From the NCBI GenBank assembly GCA_009760885.1, contig CM019707.1, forward strand, positions 36,387,234 through 36,451,233: DNA of 64,000 nt, in the 5' to 3' direction. Below, in pieces: positions 34,824-45,339 of the stretch. Made by a program: the position numbers and the translations under genes. Within the stretch, counting starts at the first letter, position 1. Each line of letters begins with the position of its first letter. Under the pieces are notes generated by a model, which saw nothing but the letters and a program-made list of their open reading frames with translations, was not told where the DNA came from and did not search any database. This DNA is from Achatina immaculata (taxonomy: Eukaryota > Mollusca > Gastropoda > Stylommatophora > Achatinidae).

Positions 34824-35561
34824 CATCATCATGTGCCGTGCCGACTGGCGTTGGCTATTATGCTTCTCCAGAGTACGCGATCCTTCATGCATGCCATCAG
34901 CTCAGTTGGTGATCTCCTCTCACACCATCCCGTCAGACTGTCCAGTATCATTTCTCTTGGTCTTCCTCTTGATCTTCTTCCTTCTATTTTTCCTGTTGTT
35001 ATAATATTTTCAATGCCCCCTCTTCTCATTGCATGTCCTATGAAAGTACATTGTCTCTCTCTTATCTTTTTGACAAGGTTTTTTGTCTCTCCAGCTCTTT
35101 TCATACATTCTTCATTAGTTATTTTTGCTGTCCAGGGGATTCGCAACATTCTTCTAATAAACCACATTTCTGCTGCTTCCAATGATTTTTGTGCTGACTT
35201 GCCTATTGTCCATGATTCACTTCCATATAACAAGATAGGTTCAATATAGCATTTTAGTACTCGTTTTCTAACATTCATTGATAAGGATGTGTTGGTCAAT
35301 ATGTTTCTCATTCTCTGAAATGCAGTCTTTGCTTGGCCTATTCTGTTCCTAATTTCTGTTCTGCATTTCCCATCTGAAGTTATTACTGCTCCAAGGTATT
35401 TGAATTTCTGCACCTGCTTTAGAACAGTTCCGTTTAATTTAATACTGCATGCTGGTGGAGTCTGTTTCTTAGATATAACCATAGTCTCTGTCTTTTTGAT
35501 GTTCAAAGTAAGGCCTTTCTGTTCACTTTCTCTGGCGACTTTATCCAAGACATTTTGCAGA
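34824..35561 (-). mobile_element. LINE family A fragment inserted in a minisatellite
   Basis: The best-preserved copy of this family, open for about 240 codons. It includes NLQNVLDKVARESEQ, FKYLGAVITSDGKC, MRNILTNTSLSMNVRKR, CYIEPILLYGSESW, AAEMWFIRRMLRIPWTAK and GHAMRRGGIENI, ending ASRHGT, with a (CAT)n tail on the plus strand at 34824-34833. It interrupts a tandem array of GGACAGAGTTATATAGG units; TTTTTGTT at 34816-34823 and 35562-35569 is a plausible target duplication. The apparent start codon lies in minisatellite sequence and is not real. 5'-truncated after the RT palm. Confidence 0.9.
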
Positions 35562-35654
35562 TTTTTGTTGTTGGACAGAGTTATATAGGTCCTTTTTGAG
35601 GATGAAGACACACAATAAGCTAATCAGCAACCCATAGATGATATGCCAGTGTCA

Positions 35655-35835
35655 GGGTTATCGACCCATAGCTGACCAAGACCCTGTCCCACCTCTCCAT
35701 GGTACCCCCCAGTAACAGATCTAGCCTGGCTGAGGGGCAGGGATCGCCACAGTCCCCATGGTGGTGGAGTCTGCTAAAGAAGCATTGCACATCTCCCTGC
35801 TTTTTAGCTGTACTCTGGGACTGAAAAAGTAGCCG
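35655..35835 (+). repeat. Dispersed repeat (copy 3)
   Basis: AAGACCCTGTCCCACCTCTC, CATGGTGGTGGAGTCTGCTA and TAGCTGTACTCTGGGAC. Lies between parts of the GGACAGAG minisatellite. Confidence 0.75.
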
Positions 35836-36374
35836 CCATTACCCCCTCCCATGCCGATACGATGCTGTGCCTCAACATCTCCACAGCATCAGCTGCAAAA
35901 GAACAACAGCTCGCAATTACAGGGAGTTTGTACAAGTACAGGTACAATAGGTCCTTTTTTTTTATTGGACAGATTTATATAGGTCCTTTTTGCTGGACAG
36001 AGTCATATAGGTCATTTTTATTGGACAGTCATATAGGTCTTTTTTTTTTGGACAGAGTCATATAGGTCTTTTTTTTTTTTTGGACAGAGTCATATAGGTC
36101 TTTTTTTTTGGACAGAGTCATATAGGTCTTTTTTTTTGGACAGAGTCATATAGGTCTTTTTTTTTTGGACAGAGTCATATAGGTCTTTTTTTTTTTGGAC
36201 AGAGTCATATAGGTCTTTTTTTTTTTTGGACAGAGTCATATAGGTCTTTTTTTTTTTGACAGAGTCATATAGGTCTTTTTTTTTTTGCTCATTCTGATGA
36301 GGTCTTCCTGGTTAGCCCTTGCTGCCAATTGGTCAGTTTTGTTTCACCTCTGTGGACTTCAGCATGGCCTGGAC

Positions 36375-36600
36375 AGTATATCCATCTGATACTTTGGATT
36401 CGTGATTAGTCATTCACTTCTAACAGCACTGATACTTTGGATTCATGATTAGTCATTCACTTCTAACAGCACTGATACTTTGGATTCATGATTAGTCATT
36501 CACTTCTAACAGCACTGATACTTTGGATTCGTGATTAGTCATTCACTTCTAACAGCACTGATACTTTGGATTCGTGATTAGTCATTCACTTCTAAACGGC
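36375..36600 (+). repeat. 43-bp tandem repeat, 5-6 units
   Basis: Units of ACTGATACTTTGGATTCATG then ATTAGTCATTCACTTCTAAC. Confidence 0.93.
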
Positions 36601-36837
36601 ACTGTGTTCTACCTTCTTTGGTAGGTTTTGAGAATCCATAATGATGGCTGTTTGTTGTGCATTTTGTGCCATTTTTAGGCTTGTGTTACAGCCTCAGTTT
36701 CCGTTTGCAAGACTGAGCAAGTTTTGGTGTAAGCTCCAGCCATGAGTTTAACTGCGGCGCTCAATCAGGGCTGTAGACACGAGTACCTGGCATCCGAAGC
36801 TGGGAAACTAAAGGTGGCCAGGTGTGATGCTGACCAC

Positions 36838-37062
36838 ACAGTCCCCCAGTGCACAGGCTGGGCCAAGGGTATAGTCCTCCACTGCACAGGCTAGGCCAAG
36901 GGTACAGTCCTCCACTGCACAGGATGGGCCAATGATATAGCCCCCCACTGCACAGGCTGGCCCAAGGATACAGTCCCTCAGTGCACATGCTGGGCCAAAG
37001 ATAAAATCCTCCAGTGCACAAGCTGGGCCAAGGATACAGTCCTCCAGTGCACAAACTGGGCC
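36838..37062 (+). repeat. 33-bp minisatellite, 7 units
   Basis: Units of CAGTGCACAGGCTGGGCCAA plus GGGTATAGTCCTC. The 11-codon period keeps two frames of the complement open (LCSGGLYPWPS repeats); no start or splice context supports a gene. Confidence 0.9.
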
Positions 37063-37239
37063 CAGAAGAGAAAGAATATAGGTACTAATACAGTTTCCCA
37101 CTGGTGTCCCAACAGCACGATAGGGTTATTGTTACCTTTACTTTCTATGTGGGCTGCACTGCTGGTGAAAGACCTGAACTACAAGATTACTGGACCACGC
37201 AGATCTGTAAAGTGAAGGTAAAATCCCCATTCTATGCCA

Positions 37240-37490
37240 TTAAAGCATACTGATACAATGTTACACCCGTATTTCCAGGACCTTTGGCACATGAAAGTGT
37301 GATGTAGTCAATATTGTGCCTGGCTGCATTTACCATCCCAGATTTCTCTGGTACCTATTTTTAAGAGGCTGGGTGGACCCCAGAGCCTTTCTGGCATGGT
37401 GGTACCAGAAAAAAATCTCCACTACTGGACTTCAACCCGGTACCATCAGAACTGTATACTGAGTGCTCAGCTAACCAGGCCACCACATAA
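37240..37490 (-). mobile_element. tRNA-derived SINE
   Basis: Minus strand: GGCCTGGTTAGCTGAGCACT, box B-like GGTTGAAGTCC, then the body with GGTACC...AATCTGGGATGG and TGTGCCAAAGGTCC. Same family as 34.3 kb. Confidence 0.75.
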
Positions 37491-37649
37491 GTCTGCACTC
37501 AATAAAATTTTATGTCTTGTGATATCCAGTTTGTTTTTCTGTCTGTCAGGGGTATCTGCTGCATCCTTCTCAAAAAAAAACCACATCTCTGTTACTTCCA
37601 GTGTGCCATATTTTTTTTTTGTTGACTGCCAAAGCTTCACAATCACAGC

Positions 37650-37850
37650 AGTCAGTCAGTCACTTGAATGTCCCTTGCAGAACTTTGCCTCCCTATCAGC
37701 TCTCCTGCAGACCTCTCAGTTGTAAGCAAGATGGCCTGCTGCTGATGCATCCAATTTGCCGATTATCAACGATGTCTTGCAGCCTTCTTCGTCTTCCTCT
37801 CTTTCTTTTTCCCCATTATGTACCCTACCAAGATGATCTTATATACAGAA
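37650..37850 (-). mobile_element. LINE family C 3' end (partial)
   Basis: The plus strand reads CAGTCACTTGAATGTCCCTTGCAGAACTTTGCCTCCC in outline and then CATCCAATTTGCCGATTATCAACGATGTCTTGC in outline, the reverse complement of the family C terminus. Preceded by GTCAGTCAGTC instead of the usual CATT tail. Confidence 0.7.
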
Positions 37851-37884
37851 CTCACTTTTAAGAATATCCTCTTAGTGTCTTCTC

Positions 37885-38368
37885 CATTCATTCATTCATT
37901 CATTTGCATATCCCTTGCGGAACTTTGCCTACCAAACAGCACTTCTGTAGACCTCTCGGTTGTGAGCAAGATGGCCTGCTGCTGCTGCGTCCATTTGCAG
38001 ATCGTCAACGATTTCTTGCAGCCATCTTCGTTTTGGTCGTCCTCTTTTTCTTTTTTCCCATTATGTATCCTTCCAATACGGTCTTCTCTAAATTATCATG
38101 ACGTTTAATGTGTCCAAAATATTTCAGTTTTCTCTCTTTAATCCTCTTTACTAGCCAGCCTTCTTCAATATTAAGCTCTTGTAGTATAGATATATTTTTT
38201 CTTTTTTGTGTCCATAATATTTGGAGAACTCTTCTGTAGCATTTACATTCAAAGGCATTTATGTGTTTCTCAGCTGTTTTGTTAAGTGTCCAGGTCTCAC
38301 AGGCATATGTTGCGATGGGAAAGATGCATGTCCCTAAAAATCTTATTAAAAATCTTCTCCATACCACA
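37885..38368 (-). mobile_element. LINE family C 3' fragment
   Basis: Tail of four CATT units at 37886-37902, then the family C terminus. It is open upstream for 120 codons: TYACETWTLNKTAEKHINAF, ECKCYRRVLQILWTQ, NISILQELNIEEGWLVKRIK and KLKYFGHIKRHDNLEKTVLE. Lies immediately after another partial copy of the same family. Confidence 0.85.
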
Positions 38369-38574
38369 AAGAAAACACCACATAGGAAACCAGAGAGTAC
38401 TTTAAAACTTAAAGTGGAACAGAGTCACAAATTCACCACCAAAGTAGATCTGTAAAAGTCACAAGTAAAATGATACACGTGATGGACCAAAAATACAGAT
38501 GCTCCCTGACTTATGTTGGGGTTATGCTCCAGTGAACCCATCATAAAATGAAAATATTATTAACTTGAATATGA

Positions 38575-38812
38575 ATATATGATAAATAAATAAGTAAATA
38601 AACAAGTAACTATAGTAATATATGATAATTTTAAATAAGTAAATAAACAAGTAACTACTGTAATATATGATAAATAAGTAAATAAACAAGTAACTACAGT
38701 AATATATGATAAATAAGTAAATAAACAAGTAACTACTGTAATATATGATAAACAGATAAGTAAATAAACAAGTAACTACTGTAATATATGATAAACAGAT
38801 AAGTAAATAAAC
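38575..38812 (+). repeat. About 40-bp AT-rich tandem repeat, 6 units
   Basis: Units of AAGTAAATAAACAAGTAACT plus ACTGTAATATATGATAAAT. Confidence 0.92.
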
Positions 38813-38829
38813 AAGAACCTACTGAACAG

Positions 38830-39340
38830 AACTAGAGCATGCTGTGGCATGCGGCAGAGTATATATGGATGCAACGAAGCTGGAGTCTGAATTTTTAAAT
38901 GAACCAGAGCACTAGTGCAGCCACTGTGGCTTACACCTGGAAACGAAACAGCAGACACCCTAGTGAACGGAGGAGGCAAAAACTACCACACACACACACC
39001 AGGACATCATGTGACCAGGCCAAAACTCGGATAAATCTCAGCCACAAGAACAAATGGGAGATAAATAGTACCCAGGCCGTCAAAGAAAAGTTGCCTACAA
39101 CCAGCTAAACAGTGAAGAACAAGTCATCATTCTAACCATCCTTAAACTATGACCTGATCTTGTTTAGTTCTATCAGGACCAGCGCAGACTCTGCATCAGA
39201 CTCCACAGCCATGATGTAGGTGTCTAAAGCGCAGCCAATAATCTCCAGAAAAGTAAAATCCTGACATTTCACTATTCCATAACGCTCAATTTGCTATAGG
39301 CTTGTAGTAATACAGTAACATCATCCCACTGCAGTGTACC
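38830..39340 (+). mobile_element. Probable LINE RNase H-region remnant
   Basis: GGAAACGAAACAGCAGACAC encodes GNETADTLV, resembling the GNE.AD.L block of LINE RNase H. GCATGCGG...GAAGCTGGAGTCTGAA also occurs at 29660-29735. The rest is too decayed to assign. Confidence 0.4.
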
Positions 39341-39579
39341 TAGGAATGTAAACAACAGACAACCTATCAAAGAGCGGCAGATTTCAGCGACAGATACCAG
39401 CATAAAATAATGATGAGGCTAAATCAATGATAAAAATAACATACAAGGACAAATGAGCAACAGAACACCCCCTGGCCAGTAGAAAACATGCTTGCTACTA
39501 GATCACCAAAGAATCACTAGCAATCACTTTCCAGCTCTATACCAGTCACAACGGACTGAGGTGCCATCTATTCAACTGG

Positions 39580-39937
39580 ACCAGTGGTTCCCAACTGGTG
39601 GGGGCTGCAGACCCCCGGGGATCTTTGGAACCTGCCGTGTAGTTCCATGACAAAAAAATAAAGGCCTTTTTTCTTTTTTTTTTAAACATTAATTACGGTG
39701 TATATTTTTTTTCTTAACTACATTATCGTTATTTTAAAATTTCATCAAGTTTTACCTTGTTTTTAGTGTACAAGAAAGCAGTTAGGGAGGCAAAGTTTCA
39801 TAAGGGACATGCAAATAAATGACTGTCTGAGCTACCATATAGATATGAAACTTTTCCTAAGTACTGAAGTCTGTGGCCTGGATTTTGAAACAGAAGGGGG
39901 TCTGCAGACTTTTGTTGATTGAGAACCAGTAATCTAG
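39580..39937. mobile_element. hAT-like MITE
   Basis: The left end CCAGTGGTTCCCAACTGG..GCTGCAGACCCCC and the right end (complement TACTGGTTCTCAATC..GTCTGCAGACCCCC) share the hAT-type CAGTGGTTCtCAAC terminus. About 350 bases and AT-rich inside. The right end recurs at 28880-28920 (GGGGTCCGCGGAC and GGGAACCGCTG). Confidence 0.6.
39775..39824 (+). mobile_element. Minute LINE family C 3' end inside a hAT-like MITE
   Basis: Only about 50 bases: AAGCAGTTAGGGAGGCAAAG, then AAGGGACATGCAAATAAATGA. This is the last few codons and tail of family C. Confidence 0.6.
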
Positions 39938-40174
39938 ATCAACTCGACTGAGATGTGCGGATGTGGCACCAGTAAGATGACAAGAGAATATATTCTATGG
40001 GATGCCCAAAATATGAGGAACAAATGTTGCTAATGCCTGTAACAGTTTAAGAAAAAATTTTATGGGGATGTACTTAAAGGTTCAGATGACCATCAACAAC
40101 TTCAGAAGTATACAAGTGGATGTCTGAAAATAATCAAGGAAGTTATGGGACTGGAAAAAAAAATAGTTCCTCAC

Positions 40175-41777
40175 CAAAATAGTCCCCAGCTGCTACTTGA
40201 TCCATCTCATCCTCCAATTGCTGAGTCAGGGCTGCCAACTTCCGTTCTGCATCTGAAGGACCTTTGGGCTTTGGAGGGGTGACCTGAAAAGCCAGGTGGG
40301 ACTTCATTCCTGGTGATTTAACTGAGCGAGTCAGAGGGGATGATGGACCGGTCTGGACTTGGATGCCCTGTACTGGAGCCACAAGCCTAATATTTGGCTT
40401 CTGTGGCTGGGCCACACCGGGTGGATATTTGGCTGAAGTCTGAACATCGTGAGGGCCATGATAAGGAGGTGGTGGTTCAATCTGCCCATTGTTGTGTGGA
40501 GAATCAGGACCTCTTCTTGATGATGAACTAGATATGCTCATGTCTCGTTCTAGCTGTTGTGTCAAGGCTGCAACTGCCTTTTCTGCATCTAAATTTGAAT
40601 TCTTCGCCTCATGAACTGTGTTTACAGGTATCCTAACTGGCAATGAAGGAGAGGCATTATGATTCTCCAAGGTATGCTGATTATTTGAATTCCTGCTTGC
40701 TGGTGAATGAGATGACACATTCACATGAGATCCTTCATTTGCTGTTGATTTCACTATTCGGCCCCCAACATTCGTTGCATAAGTTGTTGTGTGAACACTA
40801 GCAGCCATTTGTGGTGGCAGGGTTCTCTGTCGAGGGTCTGTATAAATGTGCTCACTGAATCTGCTGTCACCACGAGGACCTAAACTTATTACAGACTGCG
40901 ATACTGATGGGTAAGACCGAGTAGTGCTATCATGTTCTGAACTACCTACAATTCTCTGAACTGGTATTTGATCTTGAGCTCCAATATAACGGGAATCAAA
41001 TGATCCAGCATTCCATGCTTTCTGCTCAAAAAATGCTGGATTGGTCACACTAGCACGAGGACTAGAGTTCTTGGAATCTCCTCCGCTGCCAACACTTGAA
41101 TGAGGGCTAGAGTTACCACCTGGTGCTGTTGGGTCTGGATTGTATACCATTTGGTACTGTACGCTGATCTGGTGGGGTTTCCCGGGTGCGGATGGGTTTA
41201 CCAGTGCTGCCTGTGAAGTGGGATAACGTGTGCTACCGATCAGGACACTGCCGTCTGAAGATGGAACACCAACAGGCGACATTGATCTCACACCCTGCCA
41301 AAGGACAGATCCAGGTGGATAGTTGGTTGATGCCGCAAGTCCGACATTTCCTGCCACCATGGAAGACGGGATGGGTGGAGGCTTCGCATCCCTCATTCCG
41401 ACTTTACTCACAAAAGCGGATCTCTGGTCAGTGCCGGGTGGCCGTCCATAATACAGGCTATCACCATAATTTGCCTGACTGAAATTACCGTCATCTCCTT
41501 GACTGGATGTATACACACTACGCCCTGGGTACGAATTATTACCCAGTGATCTATTATAACTGTTACTTTCGACGCCCCTAGCATCCGTTGAATTGGGTGC
41601 TAAGCCATCAGAAGATTTCGAACTTACCACATCGATTTTAAGATCATGTCTCTGGGCCGGGTTATCGCTGGTGGCTGTGCTAAACCCGGCACTGCTGAAT
41701 CGTGTTACACTGTATGTGTGATCTCCATCACTGAATACATTCACATCCTTGTTTATCTTGCCCCCATAGACGGCCAT
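40175..41777 (-). CDS. jub: Ajuba/LIMD1/WTIP-family LIM protein, first coding exon (pre-LIM region)
   Basis: Encodes 534 residues plus one base. The ATG at 41777-41775 has G at +4 and an in-frame TAA 42 bases upstream (41822-41820), which supports this start. Residues 1-500 are low-complexity, rich in Ser, Pro, Asn and Tyr, and probably disordered. A PPPPYH stretch (residues 435-440) contains a PPxY motif. Two related segments, AEKAVAALTQQLERDM (398-413) and AERKLAALTQQLEDEM (510-525), precede GDYFG. The AER..ALTQ.LE...DYFG sequence just before LIM1 is characteristic of the Ajuba/LIMD1/WTIP family, scaffold proteins known to act at adherens junctions, in P-bodies and as inhibitors of LATS/Warts in Hippo signalling. 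The exon ends at a donor GTGAGG (40174 downwards); reading through gives ten foreign residues and a stop. Family call strong; orthology to a particular vertebrate paralogue cannot be resolved. Zyxin/LPP is a less likely alternative. Confidence 0.88.
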
Positions 41778-42589
41778 AACCCTCGACAGGTTGCTCGGGC
41801 TGTAGAATAAAGAGAAACTTTACTCCGTATATAGCGAGACCTACACGAAATATCTCAGCAGAACCGACTGGAAGCCATGTTTTGCGTATGAATTTTCATA
41901 GTGCCGGTCTGACCTGCTCACTTTCATAAAGATGGATAAAAATCAGTGCGCCGTAAGAAACTAGTACTTCGATGTGTTGTTGGTGGTGTTATTGTTGTTG
42001 CTGTGAGAAGGATCATCACAGAACCAGGCATTAAAAACTGGAGGATACAATATTAACAACCTTCGGTATGCTGACGACACAGTACTGATAGCTGAGAACC
42101 AACAAGACCTGCAAAATCTCTTAGATAAAGTCGCCAAAGAAAGTGAACAGAAAGGCCTTACTTTGAACATCAAAAAGACAGAGACTATGGTTATATCTAA
42201 GAAACAGAATCCACCAACATGCAGTATAAAATTAAACGGAACTATTCTAAAGCAGGTGCAGAAATTCAAATACCTTGGAGCAGTAATAACTTTAGATGGG
42301 AAATGCAGAACAGAAATTAGAAACAGAATAGGCCAAGCAAAGACTGCATTTCAGAGAATGAGAAACATATTAGCTAACACATCCTTATCAATGAATGTTA
42401 GAAAGCGAGTCATATATGCAGGAAACTCTCTACCGTAGAGAGCGGAACAACAACACAGTTCCTTCAAATCATCAGAGGAAATACCCCCCCTCAGACAAGT
42501 GTTTCGGCCCTTTAAACTCCTGACACTCTAAGGGGGGTGGGCCCCTCTGGGTCATGACTCCCAGAGGTCTTGTGAGTTGTTGCTTTTTT

Positions 42590-42661
42590 TTCGGTCCCGG
42601 GATCGAACCCATGATCTTCCAGTTGCCACACGTCTTTAGCGATTTAGCTATGGAGGACTGG
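42590..42661 (-). other. tRNA-like sequence in the 3' region of the HERO-like fragment
   Basis: The minus strand reads TAGCTAAATCG (weak box A) and, about 30 bases later, GGTTCGATCCC (perfect box B), then CGGGACCG and a run of A. The spacing resembles a tRNA-derived promoter. It may be part of the element's 3' UTR or a SINE head fused to it. Confidence 0.5.
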
Positions 42662-42682
42662 TATTGGTTGTGGCGAATGAAA

Positions 42683-43027
42683 TTACTTATGCTCCCAATG
42701 CTTGTTTCGCATACTCCACAGCCAGCATGAGGCCTTTTCTGCTGTTTCTGAAAGGCTTCTCAATGCCCTTGCTCTTGCTTGTCCCTTTATGCCCAGTTGC
42801 TTACATAGGTCATATGCTGATGTTGCTATGAATCCTCTTGCTCCCACTTCTACAGCTATCACTTTTGCCCTGATTCCTGCCCCCTGCCTCAGTTGCTTGA
42901 CCAGATCATTGTACTTCTCCAATTTGAATAAATGCTGTTCCTCTATTCTAGTTTCGTATGGGACCGCAAGCTCGATCATTATTAATTCCTGTTTTTCTGT
43001 GGAGTACACTACAATGTCCGGTCGCAT
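42683..43027 (-). pseudogene. Restriction-like endonuclease domain fragment of an R2/HERO-like element
   Basis: 114 residues, truncated at the N-terminus by the insertion boundary. PDIV and the following IELAVP fit the PD-(D/E)xK endonuclease core seen at the C-terminus of R2, NeSL and HERO proteins. The C-terminal AERASCWLW-like motif (here AEKASCWLWSMRN) is usual in this group. No reverse transcriptase is present, so it is a dead fragment. Confidence 0.7.
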
Positions 43028-43479
43028 TCCTGTGTTCTTAATAAAATGCTATATTGAACCTATCTTGTTATATGGAAGTGAATCATGGACAATAGGCAAG
43101 TCTGCACAAAAATCATTGGAAGCAGCAGAAATGTGGTTTATTAGAAGAATGTTGCGAAATCCCTGGACAGCAAAAATAACTAATGAAGAATGTATGAAAA
43201 GAGCTGGAGAGACAAAAAAAACCTTGTCAAAAAGATAAGAGAGAGACAATGTACTTTCACAGGACATGCAATGAGAAGAGGATACATTGAAAATATTATA
43301 ACAACAGGAAAAATAGAGGAAAGAAGATCAAGAGGAAGACCAAGAGAAATGATACTGGACAGTCTGACGGGATGGTGTGAGAGGAGATCACCAACTGAGC
43401 TGATGGCCTGCATGAAGGATCGTGTACCCTGGAGAAGTATAATAGCCAAAGTATCAGTCGGCACGGCACCTGATGATGA

Positions 43480-45290
43480 TTATTATTATTTAGTGTGTTT
43501 CTGTTATTAATGTTGTTATTACTGCTTCTGTTTTTGCTAGCTGCTTTTGCACTTTTTTGCGTTTGTTTTTGCCACTTTTGTTGCTGCTGCTGTTTTGTTA
43601 ACAGTTTTTTTAATGTTGTTCTTCTTGCTGTTGTTCTTCTTGTCGCTGCTGTTATTCTTATTGCTGATGTTCTTCTTGTTGTTGCTGTTCTTGTTGCTTT
43701 ATCGTTCTTATTGCAGTTGTTGCTGTTCTTGCTGCTGCTATTGTTGTTCTTGCTGTTGCTGTTGTTGTTTCTGTTACTGTTGCTGTTCTTGTCGCTGGTG
43801 TTGTTATTGTTGCTGCTGTTGTTCTTGTTGCTGTCGCTGTTCTTGTCGCTGCTGCTGTCGGTGTTCTTGCTGCTGTTGTTGATGTTAATGTTGCTATCGG
43901 TTTTCTTGCTGCTGCAGCTCTTGTTGTTCTTGTTGTTCTTGTTGCTGTTGCTCTTCTTGCTGCTGCAGCTGTTGTTGTTCCTGATGCTGTCTCTATTTTT
44001 CAGGCTGCTACTGTTCTTTCTGCTGCTTTTTGCTGTTGCTACTATTGCTGTTGTTGTTCTTGCTGCTGCAGTTTTTGTTCTTGTTGATGTCAGTGTTCTT
44101 CCTTCTACTGTTGTTCTTGCTGCAGCTGCAGTTCTTCTCGCTGTTGCTGTTGTTGCTGCTGTTGTTAGTGCTGTTCCTGTTGCTATCGGTGTTCTTGCTG
44201 TTGCTGTTGTTGTTGTTCCTGTTGTTGTCTGTGTTATTGCTGCTGTCGTTGTTGTTGCTGTTCTTCTTGCTGTCCATGTTGTTGTCGCTAGTGTTGTTCT
44301 TGTTGCTGTTGCTGTTGTTGTGCTTGTTGCTGTCGCGTTTCTTGCTGTTGTTGTTTTTGTTCTTGTGGTTGCAGTTGTTCTTGGTGCTGTCGTTATTCTT
44401 GTCGCTGCTGTTGTTCTTGTTACTGCTGCTGATGCTGTTGTTCTTGTTGCTGCTATTGTTAATGCTGCTGCTGTTGTTGTTCTTGTGACTGCTGTTGCTT
44501 TTGTTGATGTTCTTGTCGCTGCTGTTGTTCTTAGTCCTGCTGTTGTTCCTTTTGCTGTCGCTGTTCTTTGTGCTGCTGTTTTTGTTCTTCTTGTTGCTGT
44601 CGCTTTTTTGCTGCTGCTGTTGTTGTTCCTGTTGCTGTCGCTGTTCTTCTCGCTGCTGCTCTTCTTCCTGCTGTTTTTGTTGCTGTTCCTGTTACTGTCG
44701 CTGTTCTTGTTCTTGTTGCTGCAGTTATTCTTGTTGCTGTTGCTGTTCTTATCGCTGCTGTTGTTGTTGCTGTTTCTGCTGTTTTTATTCTTGTCGCTGC
44801 TGCTGTTGCTGTTCTTGTCGCAGCTGTTGTTCTTGTTGCTGTTTTGTTCCTGTCGCTGTTATTTTCTTGCTTTTGCTGTTGCTGTTCATGTCGTTGCTCT
44901 TGTTCTTGCTACTGTTGTTGTTGTTCTTGTCGTTGCTTTTGTTCTTTCTGTTACTGTTCTTGTCTCTGCTGTTGTTCTTGCTGCTTCTGCTGCTTTTGTT
45001 CTTCTTGTTGCTGCTGTTGTTGTTCTTGTCGTTGCTCTTCTTCTTGTTGTTGCTGTTGTTGTTCTTGTCGTTGCTCTTCTTCTTGCTGCTGCTGTTGTTG
45101 TTCTTGTCGTTGCTCTTCTTCTTGTTTCTGCTGTTGTTGTTCTTGTCGTTGCTCTTCTTCTTGTTGCTGCTGTTGTTGTTCTTGTCGCTGTTTTTGGTCT
45201 TGCTGCTGTTATTGTTGTTCTTGTCGCTGCTTTTGGTCTTGCTGCTGCTGTGTTGTTCTTGTCGCTGCTGCTCTTTCTCTCTAGAATCGT
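43480..45290 (+). repeat. 1.8-kb degenerate GTT/GCT/CTT array
   Basis: Almost pure pyrimidine+G triplets such as TGTTGTTCTTGTTGCTGCTG, with local 54-base higher-order units near 45010-45180 (CTTGTCGTTGCTCTTCTTCT). It directly follows the ATT/ATG tail of LINE family A. A 632-codon open frame (Leu/Val/Ala) is considered artefactual. Confidence 0.9.
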
Positions 45291-45339
45291 GATACTCTTG
45301 TCCTTTCCACGGATAAGGACGACTTTCCCCAGGTTTTCA

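Larger units (their letters stand above)
34690..36290 (+). repeat. GGACAGAG-(T)n minisatellite, split into three parts
   Basis: Units of TTGGACAGAGTTATATAGGT plus CC(T)n at 34700-34823, one unit at 35570-35600, and about 12 units (TCATATAGGTC variant) at 35948-36290. The first gap is the family A LINE; the second holds dispersed repeat copy 3. Confidence 0.9.
42411..43041 (-). mobile_element. R2/HERO-like retrotransposon 3' fragment inserted in LINE A
   Basis: Minus-strand insert breaking LINE A between GAGT and AAAATGC. Its upstream part encodes RPDIVVYSTEKQELIMIELA, then VEVGARGFIATSAYD and AEKASCWLW. This matches the C-terminal restriction-like endonuclease region of R2-superfamily elements (PD...E pattern), probably HERO-like. 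The roughly 270 bases after the stop (42683 down to 42411) are a compact 3' region with a tRNA-like box B and two hairpin-forming sequences. The 5' side is truncated. Confidence 0.7.
42010..43485 (+). mobile_element. LINE family A, reverse transcriptase C-terminal half, interrupted
   Basis: Non-LTR retrotransposon fragment lying about 230 bases upstream of the jub start codon, on the opposite strand. The first part (to about 42410) encodes LRYADDTVLIAENQQDLQ, with the YADD catalytic motif, then FKYLGAVITLDGKC and MRNILANTSLSMNVRKRV. The reading resumes at about 43042 with CYIEPILLYGSESW, MWFIRRMLRNPW and GHAMRRGYIEN and ends near ASVGTA, followed by a GATGATGATTATTATT tail. The gap is an insertion of an R2/HERO-like fragment. 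A frameshift lies near 43215. Confidence 0.88.

Noticed and set aside
34829..35611. Start codon and first residues (MSSSSKRTYIT) of a 260-codon LINE protein
   Set aside because: These residues are encoded by minisatellite units outside the LINE boundary at 35561; chance fusion.
40143..40174. Ten-residue extension (GEELFFFPVP) as the true C-terminus of the Ajuba-like protein
   Set aside because: It begins at a consensus GTGAGG donor directly after DYFG, and the exon at 22473 continues the family sequence in phase.
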